In this document: positions 48,018 to 60,449 of the stretch, piece after piece
Layout of the letters: each line of letters opens with the position of its first letter
Numbering within the stretch: the first letter of the stretch is position 1
Assembly (NCBI RefSeq): GCF_000143535.2
Contig: NC_037313.1
Span: forward strand, 379,501 to 443,500
Reading direction: 5' to 3'
DNA: 64,000 nucleotides
Origin: Botrytis cinerea B05.10
Lineage: Eukaryota > Ascomycota > Leotiomycetes > Helotiales > Sclerotiniaceae
Position numbers and translations under genes: made by a program
Notes under the pieces: model-generated
Told to the model about the DNA's origin: nothing
Database searches by the model: none
Seen by the model: only the letters and a program-made list of their open reading frames with translations

Positions 48018-49178
48018 ATGGACACTTGTAAACTCTGCTCGGAAAGCTTGACCGTCCAACTTGACCCAGATGAGTTGGAGCAGTTTGAGGGTGGAAGCTC
48101 TTCGATGGGAAGCGTCCCAGATGACCTTCAGTTGATTTGCGGCTGTCATATGCATTGGTAAGAATATATTTTGGTTATTTCTCGGTCTGAATGTTGGAGC
48201 ATATTTCTATTTCCTCTTATGATACTTGGGACTTGAAGCATTTGAGCCGGGTATACACACGGAATATATTTGCCGCATGGAAGTTAGCTTGAAGATAGTT
48301 CTTCGAGGGGTAATTGTACTTCTCTCATCAGATGCAGTTATACCATAATCGTCCAAAAACACGCACAAAAAAGTATTTCTCGAGAGATACCGCTCTCTAG
48401 CTTTGGCCGTGATGGTATTTGGCCAACGGATTCGCCTTTGACTTCACAAAGATAAATCTTGATTCTCACGTGTCGTTCTATGCTTCATCATTCGAGCATA
48501 TGAAATTTGCTATTGATCTCCAGACTTCATCAGTTGACTCACTAACTTTAATGTAGGCAATGTCTGTTGGATGAATCTCCTCAAATCTTGAATAAGCTCC
48601 ATTGTCCATCGTGTGATAATTCAATTGCAACTTCAGTGGCTTCATCTTCAAGATCGGTGTCTGGAACCCGAGTTCCCACGAGATATCACAACGAGGGCGG
48701 AGTTCAAGAAGACCTTGACATCTTGCCTCTTATCACTGAAGAAGCCTATCTCGATGAACACCCAGAAGCACGTCCCGCTCGCGCATTCATGACAATGTGT
48801 GCCGAGGGTGATGTTTTTGGAATCAATGATCTACTCAGTGCTGTAGATGACGACGAGGATGGAGAAGGGCTATCGGCAAAGCCAATTCTGCGCTATCAAG
48901 ATCCTCTGGATGAAATGAAAAGTGGTTTGCATGTGGCTGTCGAAAAGGGACAGGAAGAAATCATCTGGCTGTTGTTGTGGCTCGCGTCAACTCTTCCGAC
49001 AGAGATCTTCCCGGAACAAATCACTCAAATGGCAGAGACAATGGGTGTCGGACGTGATACTGCTGACGGAGAAGACATCCGGAATCTTCGGGATGCTCAG
49101 GGGCAATTGGCAAGCGATTTGGCAAGAAATACTGGCAATGTCCTTCTCACCGATTTATTATCGGCGAACTTGCCTTGA
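48018..49178 (+). CDS. RING-like zinc-binding protein with ankyrin-like C-terminal half
   Basis: Two exons, 48018-48157 and 48557-49178; 253 residues. The intron is 399 bp, long for this genome, and the junction rebuilds HMHWQCLLDE. Cys/His positions CKLC (residues 4-7), CGCHMHWQC (about 42-50) and CPSC (about 66-69) form a RING-like or C4HC3-like cluster, compatible with an E3 ligase or adaptor. The second half has SGLHVAVEKGQEEIIWLLLWLAS and LRDAQGQLASDLARNTGNVLL, which look like two ankyrin-type helical repeats, preceded by an acidic loop (AVDDDEDGEG). I do not know an assigned name. Function as a ubiquitin ligase is inference from the metal cluster only. Confidence 0.75.
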
Positions 49179-50552
49179 TCCGATAGTTTATTTGACGGGA
49201 ATGCAGAAAGTTAAAAAAGCGATGAATGTGAATTCCGCACATGAGTAGATTGGGACAGCTATCGACATTCTAATAAGTATGCACAAAGCCATTAGATAAT
49301 ATTTTCCACTGCCACCAGTAGTTGTGAGATGTGTATGTAATGATGCGTACATACCCAGATCGATAGCTCTTGGATTCCAGGGGATCTCGACAGGGCTGAA
49401 GGGGTAATGGCACGCTGGGAACAAACAGAACAGGGCTCGGACGGCGGCACCCAAAAACTCCGTGGATTTACGTCATGTTTATCGATTTTGGCAGAAATAA
49501 AGCATTGAGGGCCCGCGGGTTCCATTAATAATAACATCTAGCTGCTACGTCGGTACTAGGGAGGGACTAAGTAGGTGGGCCGTGGTGGGCAGCCACTATC
49601 ACTGTCTATCAGATGCCTCGACGCTCCTCCACATGATGCAGCTAGGCCTTAAATACAGTTCCGAAGATTCCTAAATCATTCACAACTTTCTTCTTTCCTG
49701 CCATTCTAATCCCTAATTGAACATCACATCACTTGACAAGAGGCCGATCCGATCCCTTTCCATGTGCGGACCAAAGTGACTTTCCTATGCCATGACCATG
49801 ACTCAAATTCACAATGAAAGGAGAATCGGGGACTTTCTTCTTGCGATGCGATGTGCCATATGCGATATGCCATATGCCAAGCTTCATCATGCCCCTCTAT
49901 TCTCCAGTAAGTACATCCATCACAGACTCGCAGTAAAGAGGTCTCAGGTAAGAAGAGCGAAGACTTAATCATCTGTCATGCGATTCGGAGACTGGAGGAA
50001 ATGGTAATGTGCGCGCGAGATACACACCACGTCGATTATTCTTTTACCTTTCCGGCTCTTCCATCTCTATCAGGATTTTTTCTTGAATTGTGTATCTAGT
50101 CGGCATCGGATTATTACCAAGCGATTGTTTCAAAGATATAGATATTGTAAAGCTTTTTTTTTTTCTCTCGATTTTCTTTCCACAATCATATTATCTCCTT
50201 CCATTGATTTTCTATCAATCGCCTTATTTTGCACCTGCATCCTGCATAGCGCTGGCATTTGCCTCTTCGGCCTCAATCCATTTCCTTCTTCGGGCAGCAT
50301 AGCCATTTGAGCCATTTGGGAACAGTCTTGCCGCAGGTTCGCTGTCATTGATTCTCTTATTTTGGGACACCGGGTGAGTTTGGTTCCGCACCGAGGAAAG
50401 TTCGCAGCAAGTTTGCAGGAAGTTCTAGGCTAACAATCTACCAGTGAATCTTGTCTCTTGCGCCTTTCAACACAAGCTAGATCTTCGAATCCAAATTCCA
50501 ATAACCTTCTCTCGTCCTGGAACACGCCTTCTCTCTCTCATAGCTTGTCGAG
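49179..50552. other. Intergenic region upstream of sterol O-acyltransferase gene
   Basis: 1.37 kb with no supportable gene. It includes a GCATATGCCATATGCCA-type short repeat at 49855-49880, a poly-T run (50154-50165) and pyrimidine-rich DNA before the start codon, consistent with a promoter and 5' UTR. Confidence 0.5.
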
Positions 50553-52950
50553 ATGGTGAGAATAGCATCCACGACTACCTCCCCTTCCATGACGATGTCC
50601 CTTCCCTCAGATCCAACACATGCAGCTCAGGATTCATTAGATGAACAATCAAGGGAAAATGGCTTCGATAACTCCACATCAAAACAAACCACCATATCTC
50701 CCAATCGCCCTAAGCATTCACAATCTCTGAAAAAGGCGTTGGAAAAGGTTGCTAGAAATCAGCGGGAGTCTTCGGAGGTATCAGAAAGCGATAGCTTGGA
50801 AGATTATGATACTTTAAAACCAGATCCAATGGCCATAATTACAAGGGGGAAGGGTGGAAGCCTCGATACCGATATGGAGTCGCCTCAAATACCACAGACG
50901 GTATATGCAGAGCTAAAAGTTCAGTCTCCGCAATCACGGCACGGCACGAGAAGGCGCAAAAGTATTCCGGTGACTCTCAACAAGCTTCAGAAAAATGGAC
51001 AAGGAATCTATACTTTTGAAGCAGATGACGACGAGCTACGGGATCTTCTAAAAGGCACTGTTGCGCATTATGCACAAGATATTGCGTCGGGAGAACCAAA
51101 GAAACGAACAAAATTCAGTGACTGTGAGTCCTTCCAAACCTTGAATATATTGAAAGAACAAGGAGTTATCGAATGATGTTGAATGGATGTCGTAAATAAA
51201 AAAATTTACGGAATGATTCGTTGCTAATGGACTCAAACAGTGGTTTTTACTAAGAAGTTTACTGCCTTCGACCGACACAACAATATAATTGCCGATTCAC
51301 CTTTCCATGGTTTCTTTACGTTGGGCTGGCTAGCGTTCGTCGTTTTCGTACTCCAACTTGCCTTTGCGAATTGGCGAGTGTATGGAAATATACTTGGTAC
51401 CAATGAAATTATGGAAATGATGTTCCACCGAGATGTTATAGTTCTTGGTCTGTCTGATGGTGTAATGTGTTTCTCTACAGGTTTTGGGCTTGTTTTACAG
51501 AAATTAATACACCGAGGATATATTGACTGGAATAGAGAAGGCTGGATCATTCAGAGTGTGAGTTTGTTGTTTGATTAATAGAGGAGATAAGAATAATTTA
51601 CTAAATGTAATTTTGTACAGGCTTGGGAACTATTATATCTCTCAGCAGTAATAAGTTGGACACTATTTCGCGAGTGGCCATGGACACACACAGTAAGTGG
51701 CTGATTTTTAATTAAATTCCATTCTTTCCTAGAATTGATCCGAGTACTACTTCGAAAAAATGATGTTCTACAGTCTCCCCTGAGTCATTCGCTTACAACA
51801 TCCCTTCGGGCAGGTCTTTTTTGTCCTTCATGGAATTGTCATGTTGATGAAACAACACTCTTACGCTTTTTATAATGGCCATTTATCAGAACAGTATAAG
51901 ACTCGTTCTAAACTTCAGCGTAAGCTGAAACAGCTTGATGATATTTCGCCAATACAGACACCTTCCGCTACAACGCCAGCCGCTTCTTCATTGTCTACTT
52001 CGTATCTAGATGCTAGACCTACGTCCAATGACATCTATCAGAGGGTTTCCGATCGAAGACGTTCTATTGTCGAATCGGCTACTGACCAAGTAGCTGCTGC
52101 AATTGATTCTGGTGAGCCTCTTGATGTTGATCAAGTCCAGACATTTGCGCGAATTCTTAAATGGGAAATCGATTTCTTGGGTAAAGAGCTCGAAGGAAAA
52201 TGTACGACAACCAAGAATCAGTACCCGAACAATCTCAGTTTGTTCAATCATTACGAATACATCGTTCTTCCAACTTTGGTTTATGAATTAGAATACCCGC
52301 GATCCGATGATATCGATTGGTATAATGTAGCCGAAAAAAGCATTGCGACGGCTGGTCTCTTGATCGTCATGAACCTTATCTCACAAACTTATATTTATCC
52401 TATCGTAGTTAAAACGATCGAGATGAAAGAGTCAAACCTAACGTCTATCGAGCGCCTCCGTTATTTTCCGGGTATCGTCAGCGATTTAGCCTTCCCATTT
52501 CTAGCTGAATATATCTTGACATGGTATGTGATTTGGGAATGTATTCTCAATCTCCTTGCCGAATTAACCTGTTACGCCGATCGAGGCTTTTACGAAGCTT
52601 GGTGGAATTCGGTATCTTGGGATCAATTCGCACGCGATTGGAATCGACCGGTTCATAATTTCCTCCTGCGACACGTTTACCATTCATCGATTTCGAGTCT
52701 GAGAGTCGATAAAAAGACGGCGACGCTTATTACTTTCTTCCTAAGCGCGTGTGTACATGAGCTGGTTATGTGGTGTATCTTTAAAAAATTGAGAGGATAT
52801 CTACTGGTCTTGCAGATGTGTCAGATTCCGTTGACAATTATGAGTCAGACGAAGTGGATGAAGGGGAAAAAGACGTTGGGGAATGTTCTTTTTTGGATAG
52901 GCATTTTCACAGGACCGAGTCTTTTGTGTAGTCTATATTTGGTTATTTAG
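50553..52950 (+). CDS. ARE2: Sterol O-acyltransferase (ARE-type, MBOAT family)
   Basis: Four exons: 50553-51123, 51241-51557, 51621-51692 and 51814-52950; introns of 117, 63 and 121 bp; 698 residues. It is an ER membrane enzyme that esterifies ergosterol with acyl-CoA for storage in lipid droplets. The N-terminal 170 residues are polar and disordered. DLVFTKKFTAFDRHN leads into the first membrane segment (FTLGWLAFVVFVLQLAF). Several further hydrophobic spans follow, then FYEAWWNSVSWDQFARDW and the MBOAT histidine in SACVHELVMW. The family signature is usually FYxDWWN; here the Asp position is Ala. The PVHNFLLRHVYHS segment is typical. ARE1 versus ARE2 cannot be separated from sequence alone. 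Confidence 0.92.
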
Positions 52951-53639
52951 ATGATTTGATGCTTGGGTTTTTGTAGATTATGGGGATTTGGCATAAGGTA
53001 TCTGGAATTTGGTATTTGGTATTCGGGGTATGGATTGATGGTTAGTGTTTCTCTCGCTTCTTTGATACCATTTATGGCTTGGAGATTTGGTTTTGGGGTT
53101 GGCATTGGATTATGATTGTGACTATAGTTATGATGGCGATGTATATAATATGATATTTAGAACCTTTGTTTAGCATAAGTGCACTTGGTAGATATTGAGT
53201 GGTTAGGAATTAGAATGTAATAAGTCCACGAATCAACCTGGGATCTTTGGGTTGTTTTGATCATTCATCTATTTAAATGTGCAGAGAAGAAGCGGAGCTT
53301 CAATAGTAATAAATACTCATCGCTAGTTTTTGATTTGGCTCGAAAGGGCTGGAGATGTGTGTAATTATATGATATGATATATAAAATTCGTGTCGGGATA
53401 TTGATCATGTGATTATATAAAAGGAGCTGTATTAACTAGCTGGCGCCCTACCTATAAATTTACATAGTAAAGCACAAGTTGTTATATTATATAGTAGATA
53501 CCTAACTTAATCAGAGTAAAAGAACGATGGCGACTAGGTAGGTAGTTGACTTTCATAGAGGATAAGGATAAGGTATTTTACACTTATTAAAAAGCTGAGG
53601 TTGATCATGATCAGTGAAACGATTAGGGTCGATGATATA
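52951..53639. other. 3' flank of ARE-type gene, no gene seen
   Basis: GT-rich and AT-rich DNA with the GGTATTTGGTATTCGG type of short repeat near 53010. Confidence 0.5.
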
Positions 53640-53900
53640 TATGGAGGGTATTTGGTGTTTGGTGATTTGGTATTTGGTGATTTGAATGAATGAGTGAAGG
53701 AATGAATGAATGAAGGACGAGTGGTTGGGTAATTGGTAAATTGTCTGTCGTCTTTGGTGTTGTTGGTAATGATGGATGTGTTGGTGATGGTGATGGATGT
53801 GTTGGTGGTGATGATGAGATAATTGGGGAGGGTGATGGATGTGTTGGTGATGGTGATGAGATAATTGGGGAGGGTGATGAAATAGGTTAGGTAGAATTTA
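53640..53900. repeat. Minisatellite GGTGATGGATGTGTTGGTGA
   Basis: Tandem units of the named sequence and of GAGATAATTGGGGAGG, about 45-60 bp per higher-order unit, preceded by (GAATGAAT)n and GGTGATTTGGTATTT repeats. The repetition keeps a minus-strand frame open, but the product would be only Ile/Thr/Asn low complexity, so I do not call it coding. Confidence 0.85.
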
Positions 53901-54204
53901 ATGGGGTTTGAATAATTGGTTGGGGAATAGAATGGGAGGGTTGATTTCATATTATTTGTGATAAATAATTAGTTATTAGTTGAAGAAAGTGAGTATCTTT
54001 AAGGAATATCAAAAACTTTTGGGGGGGGAGGGGGGGGATAGAAAAATTGTATTGTATTGTATCGTATTGATTGAATGAATCTTTTGTTGATTATAATAAT
54101 AAGATATGAGATGGATGGAAAAAAAAATTATTGTTTTCTAGGATTATTTCACTTGTGCTGTTGTTGTTGTTGTTGTTATTATTATTAATATTTATAATTA
54201 AATC

Positions 54205-54366
54205 TCGAGCGTAGCGAGGATCGGGGGTTTGGGGGCTGGCCCCCATAAAGATTAAAGAATTAAAATTAAAATTTTATATAGTTATCTCAAAAATAAGAAA
54301 AAAAGAAAAAAAGAAAAAAAAGCTACTATGAATCTATAGTCTGAAAAAAAAATTCCCGACGGCTAG
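54205..54366. repeat. Dispersed-repeat fragment sharing an end with the 13.3-kb MITE
   Basis: It starts with a GAGCGTAGCGAGGATCGGGG block followed by GGTTTGGGGGCTGGCCCC and ends with CCCGACGGCTAG, the same right-hand end (with AGTCTGAAAA...) as the element at 13306-13441. TTG and TTA microsatellites border it (54160-54190, 54367-54420). Confidence 0.55.
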
Positions 54367-54478
54367 TTATTATTATTATTCTTATTATTATTATTATTGT
54401 TATTGTTATTGTTATTATTGTCGCAATTAATATAGTTAGAAGTGGTGATATTACTCTTGAAAAATCAAATATCGTACT

Positions 54479-54710
54479 TGTTACGAAGTCGCCTGTGTTC
54501 AGGTAATTAGATCATGTGGGATAACGAAGAATCTGATGGTCTGTTCGTATACGATCGGATTTAGGTGATTTAATATGAGGAAGTGGGGGTAGTGAGATCA
54601 AAGAGGAATGTGTTCGAAGTTGTTTTGTTAGTGTATGAGATTGTGTATATAAAGAGCCTTCTAGAGAGCTGTAGTTTTAGATTCTAAGAGTATATTCGGA
54701 TCGATTTTCT
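54479..54710 (+). repeat. LTR-like copy A
   Basis: Starts TGTTACGAAGTC and is colinear with copies B (55180) and C (60868-61130, inverted) through CGATCGGATTTAGGTGATTT, GGGGGTAGTGAGATC, TGAGATTGTGTATATAAAGA and AGAGAGCTGTAG. The TATATAAAGA box inside is a plausible Pol II TATA element of the LTR. The 3' end is not definable. Confidence 0.75.
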
Positions 54711-55179
54711 TTAGATTTTTGAATTATTAGATCTAAATTATTTAGTAGATAAGATCAAATAAGATTAAAGAATAGATCTATCGAATTTTTGAGGTTATGA
54801 AATAAATTTTTAGGAATTGTTTAGTTCATAAATTCGTTTACCGAATCTTCAAAACTATCAAATAATTATTAGAATTTTAAATAAATCTAAATAGTTTAAA
54901 ATGGCAAATGATCTCAAAATCCTTATATACTTGTCAAATAATTTATGATACAGCTTTTTACTACGTTTGAAAATTCTTTATCAAAAAATTTAATAAATTA
55001 TTAACAAATCTTCATTTTCATTTACCTCTACTCTTTTTCTTTTACTTCTATTATTTTTTAAAGTACATTCAAATCGATTTTTGATTTATTTGTTAAAATT
55101 TCTAAAAATATTAGAACAGTAAGAGTATTTAGGTTAATATATTTAAATGATATTAAAAAGTAATAGAAACAAAAGAAAA

Positions 55180-55413
55180 TGTCACGAAGTCATCTACATC
55201 TAGTAAATCACGTCGGGTAACGAATAAACTAATGGCCCGTTCACACACGATCGGATTTAGAAGATTTACTATGGAAAAATGGGGGTAGTAAGATCTAAGA
55301 GGAACGCGTTCGAAGCCACTCTGTTAGCGTATGAGATTGTGTATATAAAGAGCGTTCTAGAGAGCTGTAGTTCTTTAGTTTTAGATTTTAAGGTCCCTGG
55401 TTCCGTCATAACA
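55180..55413 (+). repeat. LTR-like copy B
   Basis: Starts TGTCACGAAGTC, shares the blocks listed for copy A, and may end CGTCATAACA, giving TG...CA termini over about 234 bp. No matching internal region follows it, so it is a solo LTR or a fragment. Confidence 0.7.
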
Positions 55414-55602
55414 CCCTAAGTGTTTCTATACAATCCTCACAACGTAAACCTTCTCTAAATGACTGTGATAGCTCTGCCGAAGCGCTCTCTATCTCACATA
55501 TACTATGGAATTGAACCCATCGAGTGCTTTCTTATCCTTACTTCGGTGCCTATACTTTAAAACAACTGGTAAATAACGACGCCTCATCTCATAAGTTGCA
55601 GG

Positions 55603-58600
55603 CTAGGATCTTTTCTTTCCAGAAGTGGAATATGCTGCTGTTCGTTTCCGCTTTATTTGCTCACTCTGATCCAAGCCTCTTTCTACATCTTCCTTGTTCT
55701 GTCGAAACGGCCGGCCGAATCGAAATAGCCTGTCGAAGCGTTGTTCGAGATTGTCCTCCAACTTAGTATCAGGATTGAGTTAGCAATATTCGTAAGATGA
55801 CTAGCTAAAATACTTACACCTTCGCTTCGTTTGAATATGATCCATACGGTAAAGGTTATGAACATTAATAGAGCAGCAAGAGGAATATACCACCACCATG
55901 CGGGGTTGTTTTCCAAAATGTCGACATTCATACCGAAAAGACTCTGAGAAGATAATCAGTTTCATTTCTACAAGAGGTTAATACTGCTCTTACTGCAATA
56001 AAGAGCAAAGGAAGAAATATAAACTTCAACACGTTAGCATTATTATAAAGAGCCAGATACTTGTTAGCAATCTTATACCGTTATCCAACTGAGACGCTTC
56101 ATGCTTCTGTTTGTCCTTGTTGACTTTTGGGCTTCTGCAATGGAGGTCAAGTTAAATTCCTGATTCTATGTCAGTTCAATACTCCGATTATGGAAGACAT
56201 GTTTGAGAACCAATTGAATGATATTCTGAGACGAATTCATGAAGTCAGTCAGACGCCTTTCGCACCCCTCTCTTAGTTTTTGAATTTCACTATCCACTTT
56301 ATCCATCTCTTCCTTTAGCTGGCCAGGAGTGTGTTCATGCAGCACTCTCCAAGCATCGCTTGTATACTGTTGTTTGAATATTCTGAACTTATTGACTTGC
56401 TTCTTGAGATTCGCTATAAGCAGCTCTAAGAGTTGAGCATCTTTCAGAAGTTCTTGTACTAAATTCTGATCATTGCCGCCCGATTTCAGAACCATACTGC
56501 GCTATAGAAAAGTCAGTTTGATTCAAACTTGGAAAAGATGATTATACTGTGGATAATAGCCGCGTCTCGAAAACGTCGAAATTATGATCCCAGATACTTC
56601 GAACGCGCTGAATTAAAGGTATGAAAAGATCTATCGCTGTGACAGGTACGCCTGCAAATTCTGAAGTACTAAAGGAGAATTTTGAACACAGGAACAATGT
56701 TGTGGAATTTGATTTGGCTTCGTGCGCCTCTGGTTTGACCATGATCCACAGTATTCCGTGCCTCTGTTTGTGATCCCCTGCAAATCTTTCCAGATGATCG
56801 ACGGTCTCTGGCCACTCTTCTATTGCTGGAAGGAAAATACAAGTGACAAATAAGCCACATTCTAGGAAGCCTACGAGCCTTTTAGCAACTAAACCTCTTA
56901 ATTCATAGTAAGAAATCCTTAGGATATCCTTTACACTTACAGGTGCTCGCTGGGGTTCGGCGGACAGTGTCCATGGTAGGGGGTGAACTCATTTGGATTG
57001 TCCAATTCCAACTCTTGGACAGAGGCCGGAGGTTTTGAGGTGTATTCTCAAATTTGGGTTCTTGAGGCACCTTGCGCCACCAACGGCAACGTAGGTCAAA
57101 TTCCGGACCGTCGTGCAGCGAAGAGTCATCTGCAAGGATGCTGCCACGTATTAGTGCCAAAAGAAATACAGAATCTGAGGCTGATAGTAAATACATACAA
57201 TATTCGTTTTGCATAATTCTTTCTGCTCATGAAATCAGTCTCTCTAGCAGGTAGCTTGTCGCTATACGAAGAAAGGGGGTACGACAAATCGTCGAGTTCC
57301 ATTTTCAATTTCGATGCATCATTCCAGACTAAGACTTCGGGTGGTTCACAACTGGTCATCTCGATATGACATGCGAGACCCGGGGCTAAACAGCGTCGCC
57401 AGTCTGTCGCAGAAAGCGAAGAGGGATCATATTTGGTTTTAGAGAATGTCAAAAGAGCCATTTGAGAGAACCCGGACTGTATAGCTAGCTGAAATGGAGT
57501 TGTATCGCTAAAATCTGGTATATCAGTTGATCCTCCCCTTTCCAAAAGATACTTAGCAGCCAGAATATCACGCTTCTCAACTGCTACGTGAAGAGGTGTC
57601 TGTCCAGACTCGTCCTGTGTATCCAGATGGATTGCTCCACCAGCATCAAGTAATACTTTTAGGGCCATCGTGCTACCAGAAGCCACACAGACATGAAGCA
57701 TAGATAATCGGTTGGTACTTCGCGGCTGTATAGTGATATCTGACCCACGATCAAGAAGTAGCTTGATTACCTCTTGGTTTCCAACCCATGCAGCTGCTTG
57801 AAGAGCATTGCCATATTCTCCACCTTGAGCATTCACATCTGCTCCACGATCGAGAAGTAGCTTCACCATCTCTTGCTTTCCATCCAATGCAGCTGCCTGA
57901 AGAGCATTACCATATTTTCCACCTTGAGCATTCACATCTGCTCCACGATCGAGAAGTAGCTTCACTATCTCTTGGTTTCGTTTCAATGCAGCTGCTTGAA
58001 GAGCATTACCATATTCTCCACCTTGAGCATTCACATCTGCTCCACGATCGAGAAGTAGCTTCACCGTCTCTTGCTTTCCATTCGATGCAGCTGCTTGAAG
58101 AGCATTGCCATAATATCCACCTTGAGCATTCACATCTGCTCCACGATCAAGAAGTAGCTTCACCGTCTCTTGATTTCCATACCATACAGCTACTTGAAGA
58201 GCGTTGCCATAATATCCACCTTGAGCATTCACATTTGCTCCACGATCAAGAAGTAGCTTCACCGTCTCTTGGTTTCCTTTCCATGCAGCTACTTGAAGAG
58301 CATTGCCATGTTTTCCACCTTGAGCATTCACATCTGCTCCACGATCGAGAAGTAGCTTCACCGTCTCTTGCTTTCCATTCCATACAACTGCTTGAAGAGC
58401 ATTACTATATTCTCCACCTTGAGCATTCACATCTACTCCACAATCGAAAAGTAGCTTCACCATCTCTTGATTTCCATCCCATGCAGTTGCTTGAAGAGCA
58501 TTACCAAATCTTCCACCTTGAGCATTCACATCTGCCCCATGATCGAGAAGTAGCTTCATTGTCTCTTGATTTCCATTCGATGCAGCTGCTTGAAGAGCAT

Positions 58601-59669
58601 TTCCATAATATCCACCTTGAGCATTAACATTTGCTCCACGATCAAGAAGTAGCTTCACCATCTCTTGATTTCCAACCCATGCAGCTGCCTGAAGAGCATT
58701 ACCAAATTCTCCACCTTGAGCATTCACATCTGCTCCACGATCAAGAAGTAGCTTCACCATCTCTTGATTTCCATTCGATGCAGCTGCTTGAAGAGCATTG
58801 TCATATTCTCCACCTTGAGCATTCACATCTGCTCCACGATCGAGAAGTAGCTTCACCATCTCTTGATTTCCAACCCATGCAGCTGCCTGAAGAGCATTGC
58901 CATATTCTCCACCTTGAGCATTCACATCTGCTCCACGATCAAGAAGTAGCTTCACCATCTCTTGCTTTCCATCCAATGCAGCTGCCTGAAGAGCATTACC
59001 ATATTCTCCACCTTGAGCATTCACATCTGCTCCACGATCGAGAAGTAGCTTCACTATCTCTTGCTTTCCATTCCATGCAGTTGCCTGAAGAGCATTACCA
59101 AATTCTCCACCTTGAGCATTCACATCTGCTCCACGATCGAGAAGTAGCTTCACTATCTCTTGGTTTCGTTTCAATACAGCTGCTTGAAGAGCGTTGCCAT
59201 ATTCTCCACCTTGAGCATTCACATCTGCTCCACGATCAAGAAGTAGCTTCACCATCTCTTGATTTCGTTTCAATACAGCTGCTTGAAGAGCATTGTCATA
59301 TTCTCCACCTTGAGCATTCACATCTGCTCCACGATCGAGAAGTAGCTTGATTACCTCTTGATTTCCTTTCCATACAGCTGCCTGAAGAGCATTGCCATAT
59401 TCTCCACCTTGAGCATTCACATCTGCTCCACGATCGAGAAGTAGCTTCACTATCTCTTGGTTTCGTTTCAATACAGCTGCTTGAAGAGCGTTGCCATATT
59501 CTCCACCTTGAGCATTCACATCTGCTCCACGATCGAGAAGTAGCTTGATAACCTCTTGATTTCCTTTCCATGCAGCTGCTTGAAGAGCATTCACATCTGC
59601 TCCACGATCGAGAAGTAGCTTCGCTATCTCTTCGTTTTCTCCTACCCCAACTAATTGGCTCAATTCCAT
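55603..59669 (-). pseudogene. Ankyrin-repeat / CorA-like membrane protein, disrupted
   Basis: The ATG at 59669 opens about 825 codons: roughly 20 near-identical ankyrin repeats (first one lacking the QGGEYG segment), then three ordinary ankyrin repeats (TPLHVAVEKRDILAAKYLLERGG). An intron lies near 57195-57132. Downstream minus-strand pieces carry LVAKRLVGFLECGLF, a coiled-coil (56500-56200) and the CorA-like membrane end: FIFLPLLFIA|SLFGMNVDIL with the GMN signature, a second hydrophobic span ALLMFITFTVWIIF and a basic tail ending at TAG 55603. Two lesions are visible: a frame change near the CCCCC run at about 56980 and an in-frame TAG at 56168-56166 before NQEFNLTSIAEAQ. CorA-type domains transport Mg2+; in fungal ankyrin fusions the role is unknown. 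An assembly error at the homopolymer is possible. Confidence 0.8.
57720..59640 (-). repeat. 99-bp tandem ankyrin-coding array, about 18 full units
   Basis: Each unit encodes 33 residues on the pattern NAQGGxxxNALQAAxxxxxQExxKLLLDRGADV. I count 18 units containing NAQGG. The framework is nearly invariant in DNA (for example TCCACCTTGAGCATTCACAT), while the positions after QGG (EYG, YYG, EFG, KHG, RFG) and after QAA (AWVGN, VLKRN, ASNGN, ALDGK) vary. Confidence 0.95.
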
Positions 59670-60449
59670 ATCTCCTTATTCTGCAAAGTGTAAATACGAT
59701 AAAAAAGGCGGTTTCAGATATGCCTTCCTGTATTTCTAAGGAGTTGACTCGAAGCTGATTCAAGCAGCTAGACAATATTTGTGATTGTTAACTAGCTATT
59801 ATCATATAGATAATTATGTTAATTAGAGTACAGTCGCTAACAAATTCAGCTTCTCCTCAGCCTCACAATCAATGATTCAGCCCCATTCGGTAGGCAGGGA
59901 TATCCACAACCGCCTCACTTAAATGGGCTAGGCTATTGGTCCACAGGAATATACATAGTGCTGAGTAGAACAGGGACTACAAGTATTTATCCAAGCAACC
60001 GAGTATAACGCAGTTGTACTTTTCATTGCACAAGATGAGGCTGAGCGCAGCGGCCTAGCAGGGCGTTGTAAACGCGCAACTTGATGAACGTTTTTAAAGA
60101 CACGGGATCGCGTACGGATACATTGAATACCACTGATTTATGAATGGTCATCATCATGGCGAACTGTCATCGAGACGAAAAGCAATGCAAACAGGGCAGA
60201 TGGAAAAGGGAAGATCGGAGGTGAGGTCACCAGGTAAAGTACTTATGCTTAGACTAGGGACTTCTGTTTTGGGGCAGCTTTAGCCTTTCTGCCGTGGAAA
60301 AATTCATCAATCTCCGCCATATCACGTGGTGATAGCACGAGACCAAACGAGTATGAACACTAACGAGTCAGCTGTCCACATATTAAAAAAACACCAGAAA
60401 AAGCACGCATCAATTTTTTTGAAAGGCACACCTTAACATATTAATAAAA
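59670..60449. other. Intergenic, no gene seen
   Basis: Sequence upstream of the ankyrin gene. A CACTTTGCAG acceptor-like site lies just before the ATG, followed by an in-frame TAA, so an upstream exon cannot be supported. Nothing else recognisable. Confidence 0.4.

Noticed and set aside
53534..53950. Minus-strand frame of 138 codons rich in Thr/Ile/Asn
   Set aside because: Translation of a minisatellite; no non-repetitive protein sequence.
57788..59350. Two long plus-strand frames (279 and 239 codons) with repeated LEEH/LEHSHLLHD units
   Set aside because: They are the exact antisense of the 99-bp ankyrin array; a 3n repeat unit keeps the antisense frame open without meaning.
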